Part shown: piece by piece, positions 1 through 11,800 of the stretch
Position numbering within the stretch: position 1 is the first letter of the stretch
How the letters are laid out: each line of letters begins with the position of its first letter
Source: Actinostola sp. cb2023
Taxonomy: Eukaryota > Cnidaria > Anthozoa > Actiniaria > Actinostolidae
DNA length: 64,000 nucleotides
Assembly (NCBI GenBank): GCA_033675265.1
Contig: JAUJYZ010001255.1
Coordinates: forward strand, 756,665 to 820,664
Direction of reading: 5' to 3'
Notes under the pieces: generated by a model
The model's input: only the letters and a program-made list of their open reading frames with translations
What the model was told of the DNA's origin: nothing
The model's database searches: none
Program-made: the position numbers and the translations under genes

Positions 1-190
1 CTATTATTATTTTTATTATTTTTATTATTATTATTATTATTATTATCAGTAACGATTTAGATGTACATAATGTTATAAATATAAAGGAAATTATGGCGAC
101 GTTTCGGTGTCGACTAGGCACCATTATCAAGCGAAATGAGTAGAAAGTCAATGTCATCAATTAAGAGTATAACAGTAAATTAGCATAGCA

Positions 191-622
191 CTAAGTAAAT
201 AGTTTGGCCCTTAGGGAATCAGATTGTACATTAAGAGTAGGTCGTCTTTCTCTAATTAACAGCATTTCATAGAGTAAACAATCAAATTTAGTCTTGCACT
301 TTTTTAGGATCTTAAAATTATTATTAATGTCTCTTGGGACAATGTCATGATCCATCCTATAGTGTTTGCCGATGCTGGAAGACATGCCTTTGTGTTCTTC
401 GATGCGCTCGTGCAGGTGTCTGTAGGTGTACCCCACATAACTCGCATCACACGAGTCACATTTGAAATTATAAACCACTCGTTGTTGGTTGATGATAAGT
501 GGTTTCTTTTCTTGCACTTTAAACGATTCGTTTAGCTTACGGCTCACAAAGACTGGTTGTACGGTGGTGTTTATCTTGTGGCTTAGGTCTTGTAGTTTCC
601 TTCGAAACTTAATTAACTCTAA
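191..622 (-). pseudogene. GIY-YIG endonuclease domain of a Penelope-like element (5'-truncated)
   Basis: The open frame runs from a stop at about 623 (minus direction) to the stop next to 191. It reads FRRKLQDLSHK..., then VVYNFKCDSCDASYVGYT, then RHLHERIEEHK. That is the CxxC-like lead, the YVGYT core and the conserved Arg/Glu-His spacing of the C-terminal GIY-YIG nuclease of Penelope-like retroelements. The domain would nick target DNA during retroposition. The upstream reverse transcriptase is missing and the frame starts exactly at the junction with the inverted partner copy, so this is a dead fragment and not a host gene. Confidence 0.8.
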
Positions 623-817
623 TTAACTTGTTAATTAGAGAAAGACGACCTACTCTTAATGTACAATCTGATTCCCTAAGGGCCAAACTATTTACTTAGT
701 GCTATGCTAATTTACTGTTATACTCTTAATTGATGACATTGACTTTCTACTCATTTCGCTTGATAATGGTGCCTAGTCGACACCGAAACGTCGCCATAAT
801 TTCCTTTATATTTATAA

Positions 818-919
<102 letters not shown>

Positions 920-1064
920 GTATAACTGTAGTCTGCCTTTTCTGCCTTTTTGTGGTTTGGGATTCCTGTGTTGAGTAGAAGAGAAAAGACTGGGGATAAA
1001 GAATTGATGAAAACTCCCCCAATCTCATTGCAGTCTTTATGCAAATCTCAACACATGATGCCAA

Positions 1065-1205
1065 TAGAGCAGCTTTCGTATGACTGTGAAAAACCACGGC
1101 GCACGGCACAGTCACTGCACGGCACAGCACGGCACGTTCATTTAAAATCTTAAATCATCACGAGACGTGTCATAAGTTTTTCACAGTCATGCGAAATCTG
1201 CTCTA
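1065..1205. mobile_element. MITE, family B (TIR TAGAGCAG.TTTCGTATGA)
   Basis: The ends are inverted copies of a roughly 30 bp TIR beginning TAGAGCAG and continuing TTTCGTATGACTGTGAAAAA. The interior is short and rich in CGGCAC words. A second member is at 11360-11549. It is non-coding and sits in a DMX-like intron. Confidence 0.7.
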
Positions 1206-1293
1206 AGAAGTAGAAGCACCAGGGTATCACATATCTACATGTACATGTAGTAAAGTGATCTCTAGTGTCTCTAACTAGTACATTGTTCTATTA

Positions 1294-1504
1294 TAGAGTC
1301 AATTTCGTATGAGTGGGAAACCTATGACACGGAGTTACGGTTACGATACGGAATGGAAGACATTGTATTCAACCAATCACAGCGTGCAAAATCATCGCTC
1401 AACCAACCAGAATGCTTGGATACTGCACGATGATGGCATGATATGGTCAATGCATGGCACTAACCGTACCGTAACTACTTCCCACTCATACGAAAATGAC
1501 TCTA
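1294..1504. mobile_element. MITE, family A (TIR TAGAGTC.TTTTCGTATGAG)
   Basis: The inverted ends read TAGAGTCAATTTCGTATGAG and its complement ending CGAAAATGACTCTA, followed inwards by TGGGAA. The interior carries CAACCAATCACAGCGTGC and CCAAGCATTCTGATTGG words shared with copies at 18627, 23283 and 44574. TA-flanked ends suggest a TA target duplication. Small frames inside are not genes. Confidence 0.75.
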
Positions 1505-1641
1505 CTGGACATTGTTTTACAAATCAGACACCTCACTGAGCTGGCCAGTAAGTTTTTTTTACAGAGGATTATGACAGTACACTATACATGTATATGCAAA
1601 AAAGTATTTTTCAAATATCAATATGCTGTTCTTTATTTCAG

Positions 1642-4600
1642 TGAATGCCATTCCTTCAAGTCCTTCTAGAGATGCACTTATCACATTCCCTCAAGATCTA
1701 GACTTCTCATTTGTATATTTGGCTCACCCAAGATCTGTCACTGGGTTTTCATGGCGAAAAACCAGCAAGCATATGCCAATGTAAGCATTCAAGACGTGAT
1801 TGTGGAAAGTTGTTTATTTGTCTATTTATTATTCATTCATTTATCCATTCATTTGTTCATTTCTTACATTCATTTATAAATTCATTCATCAATCCCATTT
1901 TTTTATCTTTTTATTTCATTATTCATTTTAATTTTTTTCTTCATCCATTCATCTTTCCATCCACAGAGTATCAATTTTCATATTAATCTGCTTGTCTCTC
2001 CCTTTGAGTATTCTTTTACCCATTCATTTAGTTATTTGTTTGTTCACTTATTCATTTTTTCACGCATTCATTCTGTGTAATTAAGTCAAGCCAATTGTTT
2101 TAACTTTGCAAAGTTTACTCAATAAAGTGATGATACTTTATCGTTTCAGCTCATCTGTAGCCAATGTTCTTCTCACATCCTGCATGGATAACATCTGTCG
2201 TATATGGTCTGAAACCATGATGAACAACGTCCAAGCAGAAGATACTGGCACCCCACTACCGGCAGGCAACTACAAGTGTCCCAAGCACAAGAAACAATCT
2301 TATAACCCTCTAGCCAAACACAAGATGACCTCTGCTCTCCATTTCCATCTTGCCGCCATGATCAACCCTTTGAATGACATCCCTCTCTTGTCGTCCATGG
2401 GGACGTTCTCACCCAAGGGACACCAGAGCTCATTCATGCTGCACTGGCTGAACAACAAGGAAATGCAGTTTACATTCTCTGCTGAGGCATCTCTAGGTGC
2501 TCCAGTTTTGGCCTCAGAGGTTCCTAGTGTTGACGTTAGTGACGATTCGTCTGTGGAAGAGGAGGGTGCATCATCTGACTTTGATATTTTGAACGAGAGT
2601 GCCGAGAATGTCATGGATGAAAAGACAAGATTAGGAGAGGCTGGTCCTTCTAAAATGGGTATGTACATTATCTGAGTTACATTGTTCCTTCGTTTAAAGA
2701 GGAAATAAAAGGGGATGGGAGGGGAGAGGAGGGGAGGGTTAATCCAGAAGGATAGGAAAGGAAGGACCCTCCCCACCCTCATCCCTTTTATCACTGCTTT
2801 GCATGTCTTCGTGGTCAAGCACTAATAGAGTACCGACGTGTGACGTCACGAAAACAATAATTTTCGCTTTATCAACTTTCGATCCCCGATTTCGAAAGAA
2901 CATCAATAAAGAAGCTTACATGCCAAATTTGAGAGCAATCGGTTAATAGCGGCTGAGATATGGCCAGTTGAATATATAATTTCCCCACACAAATCACTGT
3001 AATTTCGGCTTGGATCGCATGCTCGAGAATCCAGCGGTGCTCTTCGGCGTGGGCTCGGAAATCGCCCCACCAGAGATTTCCGAGCATTCGCCGAAGCGAA
3101 AATTTTATTTTTATGACGTCATCACTTCGGTACTTTTCTTTGAATGACCTTTTTTGATTGGTGAGTTTCGTTCTAACTCTTCCTTTTTTTCTTTTTCTTT
3201 TTGTAAGAAATGAAAACAATTTTATCAAAGAAACCTATGTCAAGTCCAAAAGAGGAACAAACCAAGCCCCTACCCCCACCACGCCCAAGAACCCCACTAG
3301 AATACCTGAAACAACTACAAGAAGATAACCTCCCAACGACCTCTTTATCAACCACTTTCTACAGCTACGTGACATGTGCTATTGGTCAGCTTCTCCGTGA
3401 GTGGAGCCAAAGTCATGACACGCTTATTGCCGTCCATCCAATAGATGGCTCTCTTCTGGTATGGCTTGTCGAATGGCTGGATGTTCAGTCGAGAGGTCAG
3501 TTCCGTCAGCCTCAAGTGAGCTTCCTGTCACGCATTCCAATGGCGATTCCACCTGCTGATGCCAACTCTTTGCTACCCAAACTCTACGTGTATTGTCCAA
3601 GAAGCGACAAGATTAAGACTTTGAGGAGACAGGTCCACAAGCCTGGAAGTCTGTCTCCCAGGGCACTGAGACTCAAGTTTGGTGCATCCTCGAGTGGGGC
3701 TCAAGCGACGGCCATCATGGTCTCCACCCATAGAGATGGAGCACTGAACCACTGGAAGCTAGTGTTCGCAGACAACAGTCTATTCTCTACAGTTGTTAGT
3801 ATATCTCATGTTGCCAGAAGGTGTGGACACAGATACCCTATCACAACTATCTTAGCACACCCTGAACTACCACTCCTGCTATCCACATCGAGTCACGTGA
3901 TAGAAACCGGGTTTGACGACTCAAGTGCGCATGATCAAACCAAGCCAAATAAGTCGCAGAAATCAGATGACAAAACTAGGATTCATTGTAGCGAACTTGT
4001 TGTGTGGAGAGTTGAAAGTGTGTCGCCACTGAGACAAAGTGGTGGCGTCCTCGAACTGACTAGAATCCACTCTGGTCGTCCTAATGCATTCAAAAACTTA
4101 GCTTGGGTCCCTACACTGTTCTCTCACTCATTGCTCACATTTGAAAACCACACGTCGCTTCCTCCTCAAGCAGTTGCCCCCTGTGCTTGCTTCTTGGCAT
4201 CCGATGGACAGACTTATCGTTTTTATCAAGTCATCCTCGACGCTCGTAGGTTACAGTCTTTTATTTCCAGTCACAAGTCTAGAACACGTTCAACATTGTA
4301 CTCGAGTGGCAGTGAAGGTAGTCTAGACTCCCTCGATCTGGAGACTCCGACGTCCAACATTCCAGTTGAAGCTTTTATCGAGTCTATAGTCAGTCGCCAG
4401 TCTGGCTCTAATCCTGGTTGTATTCTTAAGCTCTGTTCTTTAGTAGACTCCCGCGAGGTTCTTCAGAATCCTTTACTTCTACATATATTCACTGAGAGAT
4501 CTATCGGTCTATGCCCTGCTGTCGAGAGTGAACCCTCTTCAGATGAAGAGGACAGTGGGAATTCTAAATCTGAGGAGAATTTCTTTATCGTGGGGCTGGA

Positions 4601-5816
4601 GAATCTACCTGACCCAAAAGACCCAAGTCAAATGGTCTCTAAAATCCACATGTGGAATATGAAAGTCACCGCTACGAAGGCAGAGAATGGAGTCGAGGAT
4701 GAGGATCTGTTTTCCTACCCCGAGGTCGTAGGGAATGGCAGCTTCTGCAGTAGCCAACAGTCCTCCCGTAGCACCAGTCCACTAAATCTCCCACTGGACC
4801 AGCCCGTGAGTACAACTATTAGCTCAAGCAAGGTGTGCACAGAGCAGCTACCACTACCCCCTGGGGTTTTCATCAAGACTGCCACAAGAGCTGCTGATAA
4901 GATGTCGTCGTCTGCTGTGAATCCAACCTGCCCTGCACCGTATCTCTTTACAACTTCGTGCTCTGACGGCAAAGTGAGGTTCTGGTCTTGTAAACAAGTG
5001 GGAAATGAAGGGACATTTAAATGGAAGGAGACAATCTGGCATGGAGATAAAGCCTGTAATCAAGACATGTGTCTAAACGCGCCTGGCGAGGTGGTTTCAA
5101 TAAGCTGTGCTTATACTGGTCGACTTGCTACCTTGGTGAAAAGTGCTCCCGAGGGGGAGAAGGGTGAGGATGGACTACTAGTATGTGTATGGGAGAGTGA
5201 ATCTTCCGGTGGGTTGGATTGGACTTTAGAGGACACACTCAAGTTAAATTGTAACGCCCAGACTGACCCTTCACAGGTCCGACTAGAGTGGATCTCTGTA
5301 GAAAATGGCTCGCATATCCTGACGGTGTGTATACAGAATGAGATTTTCATCCTCGGTTCTGCCTCTAGAATCTCGCATCTGTCTGTCCAAGGAGAGAACT
5401 CCAACCTCGGCAAGGAGACGTGGATTCTTCTGGACAGCACTCACTTGGCCTCGGAAAACGAGTGGCAGCTGTTAAATAGAGCGTTATCTTGGGCTAGAAA
5501 TGGCGTCCTTGTCGTCGGTCTTGGGACCGAAATGCAAGTGTACTCTCAGTGGAAAGTCATCACCGATGGCACGCTCTCTCCATCAGACATCACGTCGTAT
5601 GCTCCCACAGCTACGCTGGAGAAAGTGACACAGATGACTCGAGGGGGTGCCCGTGGGGATCTTGTACCTTTGTCGACTTCTGGCGGAAGTCGTCTGGGAT
5701 TATTTGAGGAAGCATCAGCTATTTTGCCAATCCTTCCCCAGTATCACCCCAAACACTTAATGGAGTTGATGAATTCGGGGAAATTGAGAAGAGTTAGAGC
5801 TATATTGATGCATTTG
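1642..5816 (+). CDS. DMXL2: DMX-like, exon block 1 (three exons: N-terminal WD-repeat region and giant exon)
   Basis: The exons are 1642-1780, 2150-2658 and 3208-5816. The first reads through FSFVYLAHPRSVTGFSWR and KTSKHMP. The second begins SSVANVLLTSCMDNICRIW, a WD-type blade ending, then turns acidic (DVSDDSSVEEEG). The third is a single 2,609 bp exon starting KTILSKKPMSSPKEE. It includes PLEYLKQLQ, blade-like LFTTSCSDGKVRFWSC near 4950, and YHPKHLMELMNSGKLRRVRA at its end. The exon 3 acceptor is AG at 3206-3207, and the phase-1 G of the previous exon joins it in frame. The donor at 5817 (GTGAGTAGTAC) is immediately followed by a minisatellite that repeats that donor-like word. Confidence 0.92.
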
Positions 5817-8800
5817 GTGAGTAGTACCACAATCCTTTGCGCGCATACACCCCTATACCTTGTAGAAACTTTAGAACAGAGAGTTTTGAAAATGTCAAAA
5901 TTTGCAAGTGTGAAGCTGTTACCTGCTTTATTTATGTGAACGTGTCACACAGTTTGTAGATGTGAGTAGTACTGATTTAGGTTAAGTATGAAGATGTTAC
6001 CTGCTTTATTTATGTGAACGTGTCAGACAGTTTGTAGATGTGAGTAGTACTGATTCTGTTACCTGCTTTATTTATGTGAACGTGTCAGATAGTTTGTAGA
6101 TGTGAGTAGTACTGATTTAGGTAAGTATGAAGCTGTTACCTGCTTTATTTATGTGAACGTGTCACACAGTTTGTAGATGTGAGTAGTACTGATTTAGGTT
6201 AAGTATGAAGCTGTTACCTGCTTTATTTATGACAACGTGTCACACAGTTTGTAGATGTGAGTAGTACTGATTTAGGTAAGTATGAAGCTGTTACCTGCTT
6301 TATTTATGTGAACGTGTCACACAGTTTGTAGATGTGAGTAGTACTGATTTAGGTTAAGTATGAAGCTGTTACCTGCTTTATTTATGACAACGTGTCACAC
6401 AGTTTGTAGATGTGAGTAGTACTGATTTAGGTAAGTATGAAGCTGTTACCTGCTTTATTTATGTGAACGTGTCACACAGTTTGTAGATGTGAGTAGTACT
6501 GATTTAGGTTAAGTATGAAGCTGTTACCTGCTTTATTTATGTGAACGTGTCACACAGTTTGTAGATGTGAGTAGTACTGATTTAGGTTAAGTATGAAGCT
6601 GTTACCTGCTTTATTTATGTGAACGTGTCACACAGTTTGTAGATGTGAGTAGTACTGATTTAGGTAAGTATGAAGCTGTTACCTGCTTTATTTATGTGAA
6701 CGTGTCACACAGTTTGTAGATGTGAGTAGTACTGATTTAGGTTAAATATGAAGCTGTTACCTGCTTTATTTATGTGAACGTGTCACACAGTTTGTAGATG
6801 TGAGTAGTACTGATTTAGGTTAAGTATGAAGCTGTTACCTGCTTTATTTATGTGAACGTGTCACACAGTTTGTAGATGTGAGTAGTACTGATTTAGGTTA
6901 AGTATGAAGCTGTTACCTGCTTTATTTATGTGAACGTGTCACACAGTTTGTAGATGTGAGTAGTACTGATTTAGGTTAAGTGTGAAGCTGTTACCTGCTT
7001 TATTTATGTGAACGTGTCACACAGTTTGTAGATGTGAGTAGTACTGATTTAGGTTAAGTATGAAGCTGTTACCTGCTTTATTTATGTGAACGTGTCACAC
7101 AGTTTGTAGATGTGAGTAGTACTGATTTAGGTTAAGTGTGAAGCTGTTACCTGCTTTATTTATGTGAACGTGTCACACAGTTTGTAGATGTGAGTAGTAC
7201 TGATTTAGGTTAAGTATGAAGCTGTTACCTGCTTTATTTATGTGAACGTGTCACACAGTTTGTAGATGTGAGTAGTACAGGTTCATAAACTTGAGGATTA
7301 TGGTAATATGTAAAGTGAAGAGAAGATTTTGTGGAGTTAGGTGATGTACTCCTGATAACAAGGATATTCACCACTACAAATAAGATTATTACATGTTGTT
7401 TCAGGGGTTACATTTACGCAAAAAAAAAAACCGTTTTGAGCAGATTTTATGCTGTGGGACCGAAATGTTGATCACTAGTTACGTTCTTAAATGTATGTTG
7501 CGTACTTATGTCCCTGTCGCTGCTAATTATATGACGCAATTGTAAGCTCTGTGTTTTCTAATTACAACATCCTTTAGGTCCAATGCGTTGCAGGAGAAGA
7601 GGCGGTTCGCATTGCATCTCGGGAACACTTCCGTCCCCGTCTCAGCAGCATCAGTAGTATACCACGTGCAAGTAGCTTCAGTGATGTGGATAGTGTACTA
7701 GAGAATGTCGATGATAAAGAGGGGCCCTTAACCATCCCTCCTGTACCGTTACATGCATTACTCGCTGCAGATAAGGATGTTGGTTATACAGGTGTGTGGG
7801 TATAAAATAATAATAATAATAATATTTATTGCTTATATTGCGCATTTTAACATTTGAATATGATCAAATGCGCATTACACAACACTAGAAATAATTATAT
7901 ACAAATGATAAAAGATGTTCAAACCTTACTAACTTACGAAAACTACCCCCCCCCCCCCCTAAACTAAATTATCAATGTAATATATACTCATTATTATAAA
8001 TATAAATAAAAATATAAATATAAATTAATATAAACTAAATATACAAATAATATGCTATATACTCATATTTAAAAAATACCATCACTGCGGCCATTATTGT
8101 CATCAACAACGACATTACCACCATCATAATTTAGCAGCATCAACAACAATATCATCACAAAAATTTTGTTTCTTCAACCTTAGTTTTAATAAAAAACAGC
8201 CGTTGTAATTAGATTTTATGCATTTAGCCCTGAAGATGGGCGCTTAGCCCGAAAGCTTGGCAGTTTTTTTATTAAAACTAAGGTTGAAGAAACAACATTT
8301 TTGTCATGAATCATCCAACCTACAAACCGACATTAGATTTAACAATATCATCATCACCACTACCACCACCCAACATCATCATCATCATCATTAGTATCAG
8401 AAACAGCATGACAGTGTGTATGAAATATCACAATATAAATTTATTAAATTAATATTGTTATCATCATCAACATTATCGTCATCAAAATTTTTATCATTAC
8501 CACAAGTATCATCATCATCATCACTATCATCGCCACCATGACGACCTCCGTTATTACCATCACCATGACGACCTTCGTTATTCATTATTACCATCACCAT
8601 GACCTCCGTTATTACCATCACCATGACGACCTTCGTTATTACCATCACCATGACGACCTTCGTTATTACCATCACCATGACGACCTCCGTTATTACCATC
8701 ACCATGACGACCTCCGTTATTGCCATCACCATGACGACCTCCGTTATTGCCATCACCATGACGACCTCCGTTATTACCATCACCATGACGACCTTCGTTA

Positions 8801-11800
8801 TTCGTTATCACCATGACGACCTCCGTTAATACCATCACCATGACGACCTTCGTTATTACCATCACCATGACGACCTTCGTTATTCGTTATTACCATCACC
8901 ATGACGACCTTCGTTATTCGTTATTACCATCACCATGACGACCTTCGTTATTCGTTATTACCATCACCATGACGACCTCCGTTAATACCATCACCATGAC
9001 GACCTTCGTTATTACCATCACCATGACGACCTTCGTTATTCGTTATTACCATCACCATGACGACCTTCGTTAATACCATCACCATGACGACCTTCGTTAT
9101 TACCATCACCATGACAACCTTCGTTATTACCATCACCATGACAACCTTCGTTATTACCATCACCATGACAACCTTCGTTATTACCATCACCATGACAACC
9201 TTCGTTATTACCATCACCATGACAACCTTCGTTATTACCATCACCATGACGACCTTCGTTATTACCATCACCATGACGACCTTCGTTATTACCATCACCA
9301 TGACGACCTCCGTTATTACCATCACCATGACGACCTCCGTTATTGCCATCACCATGACGACCTCCGTTATTGCCATCACCATGACGACCTCCGTTATTAC
9401 CATCACCATGACGACCTTCGTTATTCGTTATCACCATGACGACCTCCGTTAATACCATCACCATGACGACCTTCGTTATTACCATCACCATGACGACCTT
9501 CGTTATTCGTTATTACCATCACCATGACGACCTTCGTTATTCGTTATTACCATCACCATGACGACCTTCGTTATTCGTTATTACCATCACCATGACGACC
9601 TCCGTTAATACCATCACCATGACGACCTTCGTTATTACCATCACCATGACGACCTTCGTTATTCGTTATTACCATCACCATGACGACCTTCGTTAATACC
9701 ATCACCATGACGACCTTCGTTATTACCATCACCATGACAACCTTCGTTATTACCATCACCATGACAACCTTCGTTATTACCATCACCATGACAACCTTCG
9801 TTATTACCATCACCATGACAACCTTCGTTATTACCATCACCATGACAACCTTCGTTATTACCATCACCATGACGACCTTCGTTATTACCATCACCATGAC
9901 GACCTTCGTTATTACCATCACCATGACAACCTTCGTTATTACCATCACCATGACAACCTTCGTTATTACCATCACCATGATGACCTTATATGTTGTAGGT
10001 GATATGTCACAGATAGAAGGAACGCAGACAATTACGTCAGACGAAAAGGACTACAGTGCTCTGTTTGATTCCCCTGGTAGTGTCGACTCAGACGATGAGT
10101 TCGGTAAAACGAGCGAAAAACGTCGTAAACGGGCCCTTACTATGTATGGCAGTCCTACCAACGGACCACGGACCTTTGAGGGGCCTGTTTACTTTGGTCT
10201 AGCGCAGGTTAGATGAGTATTGATGCTCTTGGACATCCACTTTTAATGAGATTATCCATTAATCAAATTTACTGAGAGAACAGATAGCATGTCAGCGGTT
10301 ATTACCAAATATGCATGTTTGCTTTGATAATTAGCTCCTTCGTGGTCGTCCATCGCTTGCTTGCTTGGTAGCTTTGGTAGCTGGATTAGTGTCACGTTTG
10401 CCTGCTTGCATCTCCTTTTCTTCTATCCTTTTCTTTCAAGTTCTTTGTTCCCATTCTCTTTCCATTTCTGTGATAATTCCCTTCTCTTTTCTCCCCTTCG
10501 TTTCTTTCCTTCGCTCACTTCTTTTTTACCCACTTCCATTTCATTCTTTCATTTATTTTCCCTCTTTAACATCATTTCTTAATTCCTTAATGATTTTCAT
10601 AATCCACGGAATCCCAGGGGCGGCTACTCAGTGGGCCCGAGGGGGAGAGGGACAGGCTGTCTGTACTTGATGAGTATTAATACCTCGATGCACTTCATTT
10701 CAAGGCACGACTTTTATCCTACCAATTGACCCGTAAACAAATACCTGGACTAACGAGCATCGAACAGCTAGAACTACTAGCATTGGCCGATACATTTGCA
10801 AGCACCAAGCTGGATTTAGAGAAAAGTCCTGCTGACATTGAGCGGGGGTTGAACTTTGCCAAGAAAGAAGGTAAGTAGTACTAGAAGTAAGGGCGCGGAC
10901 CCGTGAACTTTGAAGTATACCGAGAGATGGAAGTATCTGAAGTCGATACAATGGCGCAAATTGTATCCATTTGTAGACAAAATAAATACGCAAACCCCGA
11001 CTTTCACGCATGCGCAAACGTTTAACCGCCATGTTATCCTTGTTTAATTTCAGGTGAAGTTTCGAGTGGTCTAAGTGGTCTCATGGGAGGACCCGGTGGG
11101 GGTGGGGGTGGGTATGCCACGACTGGTAGTATAGGAGCCTCTGCGGGTAGTGGTGGGGATGCAGTTGACGATTGTGGTCTTCGTTTTCTATTGGCTATGC
11201 GACATCATACGTGCTTATTACGATCTTTACCGCCTATACAACGAGCAGTTGTTGAGGAAAAGGTACGCATATGTATGCTACTCTCTCTCTCTCTCTCTCG
11301 CTCTTCGCTCTTTGACATACAAACACTACCCATCGTGTGCTGCAGAGAGTATTCTAGAGTAGAGTTTGTATGACTGAAAACCCACAGCCCACGACACGGT
11401 TTCATTCGAAATCCTAAATTATCACAGTCAGCTGTGCCGGAAGTTTTTCACAGTCATAAGAAAAAAAGAAAAAAGAAAAAAAAAAAGTTTTTCACAGTCA
11501 TAAGAAAAAAAAAAAAAAAAAGTTATTCAGTCATACGAAATCTGCTCTATGACGTGGTGTCAGTTACCTGGTCAAAGTCTATCAATCCCATCTGTCTTGG
11601 GACGCACTCCATTTGGCCTGACTGACCGATCTGTGCCGCCATATTGAACACGAACAGGACACAAAAAAACGGTGTGACCGGCCTTTAGACTTAGACTTTT
11701 GTTTATTTACACACCATTATATATGTCTCATGATCAGCCTTCTAACAAATACAGACACTGGTATTCGCGTTCCCTTAGTCAGATCATTGTACTAATGTTT

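Noticed and set aside
8397..9978. Collagen- or silk-like frames (HGDGNNEGR, TTFVITITM) up to about 150 codons
   Set aside because: All are translations of the 27 bp intronic array, open on both strands and in several frames.
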